Below are positions 43,354-50,958 of a DNA stretch of 64,000 bases, in pieces (positions within the stretch are counted from its first letter, which is position 1; every line of letters starts with the position of its first letter). The notes under the pieces were generated by a model. That model saw nothing but the letters and a program-made list of their open reading frames with translations. It had not been told where the DNA came from and ran no database searches. The DNA is from Niabella sp. (lineage in GTDB: Bacteria > Bacteroidota > Bacteroidia > Chitinophagales > Chitinophagaceae), in contig NZ_JASLGT010000011.1 in the NCBI RefSeq assembly GCF_030150205.1, forward strand, positions 62,001 through 126,000, written 5' to 3'. A program made the position numbers and the translations under genes.

Positions 43354-46062
43354 ATGAGACCTGCGATTCGCCAACTTGCCTTCGTATGCCTGTTTAGCCT
43401 GTGTTGTGCTGTAGCCCTTGCCCAGGCCGGAACCATTACAGGCTTTGTTAAAAACAGCGAAACCGGGGAGGGTATTAATGCCGCTTCCGTAATTGTTTCC
43501 GGCAGTGTGTCCGGTACTTATACGAATGCATCCGGTAATTTTTCCATCCACGTGTCATCGCTTCCGGTTAAACTGATTGTTAGTTCCATCGGGTTTGCCA
43601 CACAGGAAATAACGGTAAGCACGCGGGAACCGGTAACGGTTTCCATGGTGTTGGGTACCGCACTTGGACAGGAAGTGGTTGTTTCGGCCAGCCGCACGGC
43701 AGAACGGCTTATTGAATCACCTGTTACTGTAGAGCGGGTAAGTGCTGCCGCAATTAAGAATGCGCCTGCAGCCAGCTATTATGATATCCTTTCCAAACTG
43801 AAAGGGGTGGATGTGGTGAATGCATCCCTTACATTTACATCGCCTACCACCAGAGGATTCGGAGGCAGCGGAAACACCCGTTTTAACCAGTTTGTGGATG
43901 GGATCGACAACCAGGCGCCGGCACTTAATTTTTCTGTTGGAAGCGTGGTAGGACTGAGCGAGCTTGATGTGGAAAGCATGGAGCTCTTGCCCGGTGCTTC
44001 TTCCGCTCTTTATGGCTCCGGGGGCATGAATGGTACCTTATTGGTAAACAGTAAAAATCCGTTCAATTATACCGGGCTTTCTTTCCAGGCAAAGACCGGC
44101 GTGATGAACCTGGATAATAAATGGCGGGGGGCATCGCCCTATTACAATTTTTCGCTGAGATGGGCGCAGAAGCTATCCGATAAATTTGCCTATAAGATCA
44201 CTTCCGAATATGTTCATGCGAAGGACTGGCTGGCGCGGGATTACCGGAATTACGGCCGGGTTGGTACCAACGGAGCCATTAAGGACGGTACCCGCGAAAC
44301 CGATCCCAATTACGACGGCATCAATGTATATGGAGATGAAACCACCATTAATTTAAGATCGCTGGTGCTGAATGCAATTGGGGCACAGGTGCCGTTCTGG
44401 CAATCTTATATCAACCAGCTGCCGGCCAATATTCCCGTTTCCCGAACCGGCTATACGGAAAATGAACTGGCCGATCCCAATACTGTTAATTATAAGCTGG
44501 CAGGAGCACTGCATTATAAAATTACGCCAAGGATCGAGGCCATACTGATGGGACAGTTTGGAACGGGGAATACGATCTATACGGGAAGCGACCGGTACTC
44601 ATTGAAGGATCTGAAGATTGCACAATATAAATTTGAGCTGCGATCCGATAACTGGTTTGCGCGCGCCTACACCACCCAGGAGAACGCTGGTGAATCGCAC
44701 AATCTTACAGCCACTGCCCGGCAGTTTAACGAGCTGTGGAAGCCCAGTACACAATGGTACCAGGAATATGGTTTTGCATACCTGAATGCAAAAATGTCGG
44801 GTATGAACGATATCGATGCACATAACAAGGCCCGTGCAGTTGCCGATGTTGGCCGGCCGGAAGCCGGTTCTTCGGAGTTTAAAACGATGTGGGATTCTGT
44901 ACGTTTAAAACCCATCTACAAGAATGGCGGTTTGTTTTTAGATAAATCCGACCTGTATGTTGCAGAGGGACAATATAACTTTTCATCCCTGCTGAATCAT
45001 GTGGTGGATGTACTGGCAGGTGGCAACTGGCGGCAATTTGTTTTAAACAGTGAAAATACCTTGTTTCATGAAGTGAATGGTCCCATTAAGATCAATGAAC
45101 TGGGCGCCTATGTACAGGTGGCAAAGGAAGTGATCAGGGATCGCTTAAAATTAACGGCTTCTGGCCGGTATGATAAGAATGAATATTTTAAAGGTAAATT
45201 TACGCCCCGGATCACCGCCGTTATTCAACCCGCAAAAGATCACAATATCCGCCTGTCCTATCAAACGGCTTACCGTTTTCCCAGTACGCAGCAACAATGG
45301 ATCGACCTTACGGTGGGAAGCGGTACATTGATTGGAGGAAATAAAGTGATATGGGAGGCATATGATCTGATCAATAACCCCGGTTATTCTGCGCCGGAGT
45401 TCATCACCAATCCGGCCAACCGGATCCCGGTAACGTATAAAGAAGTCAAACCGGAAAGTGTAACCAGTTATGAACTTGGATATAAAGCACTGATCAAAAG
45501 CAAGGTACTGGTAGATGCCTATGTATATACCGGGCAATATGAAAATTTTATCGGGCGACGGGATGTGGTGCAATTCTATGATGCAGCTGACCCTGCCAAA
45601 TACCGTGGAATTTCTGTAGTGGTCAATTCGGATGTAAAGGTAAAAACCTTTGGATGGGGCATGAGCATTGACTGGCGGTTACCGTCTAATTTTTCGGTAA
45701 ACGGAAATATCTCTTCAGATGAGATCAAAGACGTGCCGGATAATTTTAAAGCCTCCTTCAATGCCCCCAAATACCGGGCCCTGCTGGGGTTGAGCAATTC
45801 TGGGTTCGGTCCCAGGAATCTGTTTGGGTTTAATATAAACTGGCGCTGGCAGGATAAGATCGATTTTGAAGGCGATTTTGCCTCCGGCAGGATCAACCCG
45901 ACGCATATCGTTGATTTCGCATTGATGTACCGGCTGCCGGCCATTAAATCGCAACTGAAACTGGGTGCCAACAACCTCCTGAACCAGTATTATATCAATG
46001 GCATTGGTAACCCAAGCATCGGCGGGCTCTATTATCTTGCATTTACCTATAACTTACAGTAA
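43354..46062 (+). CDS. TonB-dependent receptor with N-terminal carboxypeptidase-like domain
   Basis: 902 residues, outer membrane. Signal peptide ends at ALAQA. Residues 26-105 form a CarboxypepD_reg-like beta-sandwich (GTITGFVKNSETGEGINAAS, SGNFSIHVSSLPVKL). The plug follows (VVVSASRTAERLIESPVTVE, MELLPGASSALYGSGGMNGT) and then a 22-strand-type barrel ending YYLAFTYNLQ. The substrate is not clear; the plug resembles those of iron or vitamin receptors more than SusC. The fasciclin lipoprotein gene follows by 29 bases and is probably its partner. Confidence 0.92.
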   Translation: MRPAIRQLAFVCLFSLCCAVALAQAGTITGFVKNSETGEGINAASVIVSGSVSGTYTNASGNFSIHVSSLPVKLIVSSIGFATQEITVSTREPVTVSMVLGTALGQEVVVSASRTAERLIESPVTVERVSAAAIKNAPAASYYDILSKLKGVDVVNASLTFTSPTTRGFGGSGNTRFNQFVDGIDNQAPALNFSVGSVVGLSELDVESMELLPGASSALYGSGGMNGTLLVNSKNPFNYTGLSFQAKTGVMNLDNKWRGASPYYNFSLRWAQKLSDKFAYKITSEYVHAKDWLARDYRNYGRVGTNGAIKDGTRETDPNYDGINVYGDETTINLRSLVLNAIGAQVPFWQSYINQLPANIPVSRTGYTENELADPNTVNYKLAGALHYKITPRIEAILMGQFGTGNTIYTGSDRYSLKDLKIAQYKFELRSDNWFARAYTTQENAGESHNLTATARQFNELWKPSTQWYQEYGFAYLNAKMSGMNDIDAHNKARAVADVGRPEAGSSEFKTMWDSVRLKPIYKNGGLFLDKSDLYVAEGQYNFSSLLNHVVDVLAGGNWRQFVLNSENTLFHEVNGPIKINELGAYVQVAKEVIRDRLKLTASGRYDKNEYFKGKFTPRITAVIQPAKDHNIRLSYQTAYRFPSTQQQWIDLTVGSGTLIGGNKVIWEAYDLINNPGYSAPEFITNPANRIPVTYKEVKPESVTSYELGYKALIKSKVLVDAYVYTGQYENFIGRRDVVQFYDAADPAKYRGISVVVNSDVKVKTFGWGMSIDWRLPSNFSVNGNISSDEIKDVPDNFKASFNAPKYRALLGLSNSGFGPRNLFGFNINWRWQDKIDFEGDFASGRINPTHIVDFALMYRLPAIKSQLKLGANNLLNQYYINGIGNPSIGGLYYLAFTYNLQ

Positions 46063-46091
46063 CCACTTTGCTTACATTAAACACACTACAT

Positions 46092-47384
46092 ATGCGCTTC
46101 TATCATAAATTTTTTAAGAAAACCGGATTCCTGCTGCTTGCAATGGGGTGGCTCCTGCAGGCCTGTAATAAAGACCTTCCGGAAGCGGTTCCGATAACGC
46201 CGGAAAAACCTGCAGCTACCGAAACGATATTACAAAAACTGAATGCACCGGAGTTCTCTATTTTAAAAACGGCCGTGGAAAAGGCCAGTACATTTGCCAG
46301 CACCACCGGAAAATTAACGGATCTGCTGGGCAATACTAATGGGGTATTTACCTTTTTTGCTCCTGATAATACGGCGATCTACACCTCTTTTTCTTTATTG
46401 GGATTACCCGCGGATGCATCCTCGCTAAATTTCTTTAGTGCCGGTCAGCTGGATTCTATGTTAAAATACCATCTTATCGGTGGCACACAGCTTACCAGCA
46501 GTGTGATCAGCAGTACTGCACCCGCGCTCAATATGTATTTGCAAAGCATGCTGGTTTTAGCGCAGCCTTCCGCAAGTTTGCCCCCCGGTTACCGGATGCC
46601 CATTTTTATGGGTAAACAGGGACCGGTTGTTTTTGTAAACAATGTTCCGGTAAAAACGCCGGATATTATGGCTTCAAATGGCGTGATGCACAAAGTGGCC
46701 GTGGCATTGCTGCCCCCTGATAAAGTGCTTTGGCAAACCATTGCTGCCAATGCCGGGGGAAGTTATACCTATTTTAAGGCCGCTGTTATACGGGCAGATG
46801 GCGGTGAGAGCGCAACCGGACAGTTTCAAAGCGCTTTAAGTAACCCTACAGCCAATTTTACGGCCCTGGTGCCTACCAATACAGCATTTGAACAACTGCT
46901 GATTGGGCAAATTACCAAAGTATTGCTGAATAAAGGGGTACCAGGGGCCGTAGCGGTTAATTCCGCAGAGGCACTGGTGGCGGGTTATGGCGTAACCCTT
47001 ATTTCAAACCCGGCTTCCGTTCCGGTTTACGGACCGGATTTGGCCGCCGTAATTACGCCCCAGCTTTTACAGGGTGTTGTGGCGTATCATTTGCTGATAA
47101 AACCGGGTACTACGCCCCTGGGATACCGGGATTTTACGGTGAATTTTCCGACAGATAGTGTGGTGAATGTACCCACGCTGGTTAACGCTTCGGTGCCTGC
47201 ACACCCCGGTGTAGGGCTGAGGGCAAGTTTTTCAGGAGCCACGCTGAATTGGGCAATTGTAAAAGGCCTGGGCAATGGTACGGCGGCTAATATCATACTC
47301 AATGCACCACCCAGCAGCACCAATGATCTCAATCATATAAACGGTGTTCTTCACCGGATAGACCAGGTACTATTGCCTCAGTAG
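46092..47384 (+). CDS. Fasciclin (FAS1) domain lipoprotein
   Basis: 430 residues from ATG 46092; a TTG 24 bases upstream is in frame. Lipobox LQAC (Cys near residue 24). Two FAS1 domains: first about 45-215 (FSILKTAVEKASTFAS, GVFTFFAPDNTAIYT, MLKYHLIGGTQL, SNGVMHKVAVALLPP), second about 220-430 (FTALVPTNTAFEQLL, GVVAYHLLIKPGTT, DLNHINGVLHRIDQVLLPQ). FAS1 domains act in adhesion or ligand binding. Gene order suggests it works at the cell surface with the TonB receptor. Confidence 0.9.
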   Translation: MRFYHKFFKKTGFLLLAMGWLLQACNKDLPEAVPITPEKPAATETILQKLNAPEFSILKTAVEKASTFASTTGKLTDLLGNTNGVFTFFAPDNTAIYTSFSLLGLPADASSLNFFSAGQLDSMLKYHLIGGTQLTSSVISSTAPALNMYLQSMLVLAQPSASLPPGYRMPIFMGKQGPVVFVNNVPVKTPDIMASNGVMHKVAVALLPPDKVLWQTIAANAGGSYTYFKAAVIRADGGESATGQFQSALSNPTANFTALVPTNTAFEQLLIGQITKVLLNKGVPGAVAVNSAEALVAGYGVTLISNPASVPVYGPDLAAVITPQLLQGVVAYHLLIKPGTTPLGYRDFTVNFPTDSVVNVPTLVNASVPAHPGVGLRASFSGATLNWAIVKGLGNGTAANIILNAPPSSTNDLNHINGVLHRIDQVLLPQ

Positions 47385-47461
47385 CATCAAAAAAGACCCC
47401 TTAATTCGGGGCATTGTTTTTGCAGCGATTTACCGGATGGTTGGAGACGGATATGAAAACG

Positions 47462-47493
47462 AAAAGCAGCACGGGTTGATGTGCTGCTTTTTT
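47462..47493. terminator. Bidirectional terminator between fasciclin and SDR genes
   Basis: Perfect stem AAAAGCAGCAC/GTGCTGCTTTT with an 8-base loop. Confidence 0.88.
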
Positions 47494-47511
47494 AAGCGCC
47501 AGACGGCGTGT

Positions 47512-48339
47512 TTATGATGGGGTTAGTATCAGCGATGGCGGCGGTGTCAGGGCTTTCTCCGGCCGTGGCCGGTAAATACCCGCTGCAATACACTCCGTAA
47601 CGATTTTCGGAAAGAACCGGGGTAGTAGGGCATTCAGCCGGTTCGTAAACCCGGGAATGATCTCTGCTTTTCCCTTAAACATTCCTTTTACCGCAATACG
47701 GGCTACCTGTTGTGGTGTCATATTAAAGCGGGCTGCAATTTTTTTTGTATGCGCCGCCATACCTGCCCGGTTCACAAAATCGGTATCCGTGCTTCCGGGA
47801 CTCAGACAGCTTACAGAAACCGACGAAGGCCTCAGTTCCTGTCGCAGGCTTCTTGTAAAGGACAAAACAAACGCCTTTGATGCGGCATAAACAGACAGGA
47901 AGGGGACGGATTGATAACTGGTCGTGCTTCCAACATTTAGCAGGTAGGCATCCGGAACATTTTTAAGAACAGGAATAAACAGATATGCAATCTGCAACTG
48001 GGCTTTTATGTTCACATCGATAATATTTAATTGCTGTTCAAGACCCAATGTTTCAAATGCTCCGTTCAAACCATACCCGGCGTTATTTATAACAATTTGC
48101 AATTTGGAATGATAGTGAACGGTTTGCCGGAAAATATATTCCGCTGCATATTTATCTGACAGGTCCAGGAAAATGGGCTTAATAGAAACTTCGTATGTTG
48201 TTTGCAGATGCGCTGCGGTTTTTGCCAGTTGTTCCCTGTCAAAATCGACCAGGATCAATTGATAGTTTTTTGCTGCTAACGCTGCCGCAATAGCGCGGCC
48301 GATACCTTTGGCAGCGCCGGTGATTAATGCGTATGACAT
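47512..48339 (-). CDS. Short-chain dehydrogenase/reductase
   Basis: 275 residues, Rossmann-fold NAD(P)-dependent oxidoreductase. Cofactor motif TGAAKGIGRA at residues 7-16, NNAGYG near residue 87, catalytic Ser in LNVGSTTSYQ and YAASK near residue 150. Close to classical SDRs that reduce ketones or acyl chains; substrate unknown. It lies 70 bases downstream of the dioxygenase gene on the same strand and is probably co-regulated with it. Confidence 0.9.
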   Translation of the reverse strand: MSYALITGAAKGIGRAIAAALAAKNYQLILVDFDREQLAKTAAHLQTTYEVSIKPIFLDLSDKYAAEYIFRQTVHYHSKLQIVINNAGYGLNGAFETLGLEQQLNIIDVNIKAQLQIAYLFIPVLKNVPDAYLLNVGSTTSYQSVPFLSVYAASKAFVLSFTRSLRQELRPSSVSVSCLSPGSTDTDFVNRAGMAAHTKKIAARFNMTPQQVARIAVKGMFKGKAEIIPGFTNRLNALLPRFFPKIVTECIAAGIYRPRPEKALTPPPSLILTPS

Positions 48340-48409
48340 GGTTTATGGATTCGTCGGTTTAAAAAATCGCTTTCGTATAAAAAGATAAAGAAGGACCCAG
48401 ATCATTGTA

Positions 48410-49294
48410 CTAGCTGTTAAGTTCGGGTAATAGGGGAAGTGCCTGTGATCTTTCTTTCCCGGATTTTCCTTTGAGCAGAAGCGTACTCCGTTTAATACCG
48501 GCCAGTTGGTGGTAAAAAGGGGTAGCGCTGTTTGCGTCTTTAGGATGATAGTCACCGGTGATTACCGGGATATACATAACCCGTCTGCGGCTTTTTTCGC
48601 CAGAGAACGGCGATTGCTGAACCCGGTGCCAGAGGCGGCCATCGTGTATGGTAAGGTCACCTGCTTCAATGGAAAATCCGGTTTCTTTTTTATCAGGCGC
48701 GTGATCTACAAAGTATTTCTTTTTAAAGAAAAGGTTCCATAAACCCTGGTTATGGGTGCCCGGTATCACCCGGAGCCCGCCATTTTCATAAGGGCAGTCA
48801 TCGAGGTGCAGTCCTACATTCAACATGGGCTTTATGCGCGAGCCCAGAAACAGATCTCTCGGGCTGTCTGTATGCCAACCCAGGCGGGTAAAGCTGCTGT
48901 CGCCGGAATTGATATAATGATTTACAACCAGCCCATCTTTTTCATTTTCGCCGATGCGGCCCTGGTAGGGGGCCAGCAATGCAGTAAGTGCACCCAGGGC
49001 TTCGCTGTTTAAAAAGCGGTGCAGGGTATCACTGTATTGCGATGCAAAAGCAATACGCTGGATGATCGTCCGGCCATCGGTACCTGTACCGTATTTAAGC
49101 GGTATCCCGTTTACTTTGGTAATCTGCCGGGCAATCAAATACTGTTCGATGTTGCGGATCTCAACCAGGAAACCCGCAACGGTACTTTTGGAAATGAATT
49201 GTTTGAAATGCAATACACCGTGTTTTTTCAGGTAAGCCTGGTGCTCCGGCTCGATCTGCCCATGAAAGGCAAAGCTTTGTAACTGATGGCTCAT
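48410..49294 (-). CDS. Phytanoyl-CoA dioxygenase (PhyH) family protein
   Basis: 294 residues. Non-heme Fe(II)/2-oxoglutarate oxygenase fold. The first two iron ligands are in LGWHTDSPRD (HxD), the distal His in TIHDGRLWHRVQ, and an Arg that could bind 2-oxoglutarate lies in KSRRRVMYIPVI. The conserved GGLRVIPGTHNQGLW is typical of PhyH proteins. The substrate cannot be deduced. The gene is preceded by an unusual leader with a promoter, operator-like repeat and Cys-rich leader ORF, and is followed by an SDR gene. Confidence 0.88.
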   Translation of the reverse strand: MSHQLQSFAFHGQIEPEHQAYLKKHGVLHFKQFISKSTVAGFLVEIRNIEQYLIARQITKVNGIPLKYGTGTDGRTIIQRIAFASQYSDTLHRFLNSEALGALTALLAPYQGRIGENEKDGLVVNHYINSGDSSFTRLGWHTDSPRDLFLGSRIKPMLNVGLHLDDCPYENGGLRVIPGTHNQGLWNLFFKKKYFVDHAPDKKETGFSIEAGDLTIHDGRLWHRVQQSPFSGEKSRRRVMYIPVITGDYHPKDANSATPFYHQLAGIKRSTLLLKGKSGKERSQALPLLPELNS

Positions 49295-49383
49295 GGAACT
49301 ATAGTTTTATAATAATGAATAAAGTTTGTGTAAAGACTGCAAAAGCGTGATGATCCGGAAATGATTGCCGGAAAGAAACGAGA

Positions 49384-49479
49384 CTAACAACAACACATTC
49401 GACCGATAGCCGAAAGGAAGTCCGGGCGAAAACACCGGGACGAACGGCAGAGGATCCTGTATGGTGAATGTTGTGACAC
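49384..49479 (-). CDS. Possible 31-residue Cys-rich leader peptide
   Basis: GTG start at 49479, stop TAG at 49384-49386. The peptide carries Cys at positions 11 and 16 and ends Met-Cys-Cys-Cys (28-31) directly before the stop. It begins within the expected 5' leader of the dioxygenase mRNA, about 28 bases after the likely transcription start, and ends 89 bases before the dioxygenase ATG. Short ORFs with runs of Cys codons are known as cysteine-responsive attenuators in mycobacteria; a similar role here is inference. A small hairpin (TCCGG/CCGGA, 49354-49372) follows the stop. The ORF overlaps a longer open frame on the same strand (49299-49817) that has no protein-like features. Confidence 0.55.
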   Translation of the reverse strand: MSQHSPYRILCRSSRCFRPDFLSAIGRMCCC

Positions 49480-49490
49480 GTTGTAATTAT

Positions 49491-49513
49491 TAGTCTACTT
49501 ATTTTGTAGACTA
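49491..49513. promoter_or_regulatory. Operator-like inverted repeat at the dioxygenase promoter
   Basis: Perfect 8-bp arms TAGTCTAC and GTAGACTA around TTATTTT. It lies directly downstream (minus strand) of the -7 element, over the expected transcription start, a typical repressor position. The regulator is not known; an Rrf2-type sulfur or Fe-S regulator would be one candidate. Confidence 0.7.
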
Positions 49514-49544
49514 CAAAAATAGGAAGATTTTTTATACAACCAAA
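49514..49544 (-). promoter_or_regulatory. Promoter of the dioxygenase-SDR unit (TTTG-N19-TATTTTTG)
   Basis: On the minus strand TTTG (49541-49544) and TATTTTTG (49514-49521) are separated by 19 bases, matching the Bacteroidota consensus. Confidence 0.75.
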
Positions 49545-49707
49545 TTTTTTTAAAAACAATAAAAATCTTCTGGAATCAATCGTTTCATCGGCGTCAATCC
49601 TGAGCAGACCGGGTAACAGGCAGGGCCTTCGCTTTAAGAATATAAGATAGTCAGTGAATGTGTAAGTTTTATCAGGATTTGTGTAATTACAGGCAACTGC
49701 GTCAAAG

Positions 49708-49870
49708 TATCTTTGACTCCTCGTTCGAAGAGATCCTTTCAGCAGGAGCAGGAAGAACGGGATCGAATATTCAGCGCACAACACAAAACCAATACTAACC
49801 TGGAAGAATGCCCCCATTTAAGTTAAGAGGTAGATGGAAAAGAGGCTCCCTTTTGGGAGCTTTTTTTTTA
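49708..49870 (+). ncRNA. Possible small RNA gene
   Basis: TATCTTTG at 49708-49715 is a -7 match on the plus strand, and an intrinsic terminator ends at about 49869, with no credible ORF between. This would give an RNA of about 150 nt. The nearest TTTG upstream is 26 bases away, longer than usual. The terminator can also serve the convergent AraC gene, so this call is tentative. No other feature was found in 49545-49707. Confidence 0.3.
49845..49869 (+). terminator. Intrinsic terminator near the AraC gene end
   Basis: Stem GCTCCC/GGGAGC, loop TTTT, followed by nine T on the plus strand. On the minus strand, GCCTCTTTTCC follows, so it could also end the AraC transcript. Confidence 0.8.
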
Positions 49871-49917
49871 TGCGGTCGTGTGAAACGGGTAGTGGTGAAT
49901 GCCCTGAGCGGGGCGTA

Positions 49918-50784
49918 TCAGGCCTTTGATGCCGCAATCTGTTTTCTGTATGATCGGGGAGAAAGTCCGGTTTTGGATTTGAAGAAGTAAGAGAAATAGG
50001 CGATTTCGTTAAAGCCCAGTTCATAGGCAATTTCCTTTACAGACATTCCGGGCGTATGCATCATTTTTTTTGCTTCCAGGATTACCTTTTGCTGAATCAG
50101 CGAGATGGCCGATGCTTTCCGGTTTCGCTTACAAAGGATGGATAGATAATTGGGGGTTACATGCAATTGCTCTGCATAAAACGCAACAGATTTATGTTCG
50201 CGGAAATGTTGTTCGATAAGCGCCTGGAATTTTAGCAATACGGGATTGTTGGAAAAGGCATCCGAATGAGCACCTTCATTTTCTGTTTGCCGGTTGGCCA
50301 ATGTAAAAATAAGCCGGATCCGCAGGCTTACGATCTCCCATGAAACCGGTAGTGGATGCATAAGTTCCTGGCTGATGAGCTGGAATTCTGCAACGGTTTT
50401 CTGATAGGATTCCGGCGACAAATCGACCACGGGCCGGTGATGATACCGGGTTTCGGAAAGTTGCAGGGTTGCAGCAAATTTTTCAAACAGGTATTTGGTC
50501 GCAATCAGTCGCTGCCCCCTGGAATCTGCACCCAGCTGCCATTGATGAAGCTGGCCGGGAAACAGGAAGTGTATCTGGTATGGATGCACTTCGTAGTCGA
50601 TAAAGTCGATAGTATGCGTACCGCTGCCACTTTCGAAAAGCATAAAGACAAAAAAGTCATGAGCCTGGGGAGTATCAATCTGGTTCGCACCCTGGAAGGG
50701 GGAATAGATCACGTTGTTTTCAACATCGGAGTTAGCCTGGAAGCTGGTGGCAAAACAAACCGGGTATGAATCCTTCTCTGTCAT
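49918..50784 (-). CDS. AraC-family transcriptional regulator
   Basis: 288 residues. The N-terminal part is a cupin-like sensing domain (YEVHPYQIHFLFPGQLHQWQ). The C-terminal two helix-turn-helix units are typical: SVAFYAEQLHVTPNYLSIL and VKEIAYELGFNEIAYFSYFF, then KTGLSPRSYR. The effector is unknown. It lies 5' to 5' away from no gene (its upstream neighbour ends near it), and no clear target is adjacent. Confidence 0.92.
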   Translation of the reverse strand: MTEKDSYPVCFATSFQANSDVENNVIYSPFQGANQIDTPQAHDFFVFMLFESGSGTHTIDFIDYEVHPYQIHFLFPGQLHQWQLGADSRGQRLIATKYLFEKFAATLQLSETRYHHRPVVDLSPESYQKTVAEFQLISQELMHPLPVSWEIVSLRIRLIFTLANRQTENEGAHSDAFSNNPVLLKFQALIEQHFREHKSVAFYAEQLHVTPNYLSILCKRNRKASAISLIQQKVILEAKKMMHTPGMSVKEIAYELGFNEIAYFSYFFKSKTGLSPRSYRKQIAASKA

Positions 50785-50846
50785 ATGGACGTTTGGTTAT
50801 GAGTTCATAATGGTAGTAGGGCCGGATATACTTTTGACGCTTCGAT

Positions 50847-50886
50847 AAAAAGAGGCGGCCTTTCAAACGAGTGGCCGGCCTCTTTT
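50847..50886. terminator. Terminator after the 690-residue secreted protein gene
   Basis: Arms AAAAGAGGCGGCC and GGCCGGCCTCTTTT pair with one bulged G; T-run on the minus strand side as well as the plus side. Confidence 0.8.
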
Positions 50887-50958
50887 GTAACGTGCATCAA
50901 CCAGGGAAATATAGCGTACGTAATATTCCTGAGTCTTCTTCAGGAAGGGGGTGTTATA

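Noticed and set aside
49299..49817. 172-codon open frame on the minus strand between the dioxygenase and AraC genes
   Set aside because: It runs across a consensus promoter, an operator-like dyad and a terminator-free leader; composition is not protein-like. The leader elements explain the region better.
50829..50836. Plus-strand promoter box TACTTTTG upstream of the AraC gene
   Set aside because: No TTTG at the right distance, and a terminator hairpin begins about 10 bases later, so no useful transcript would result.
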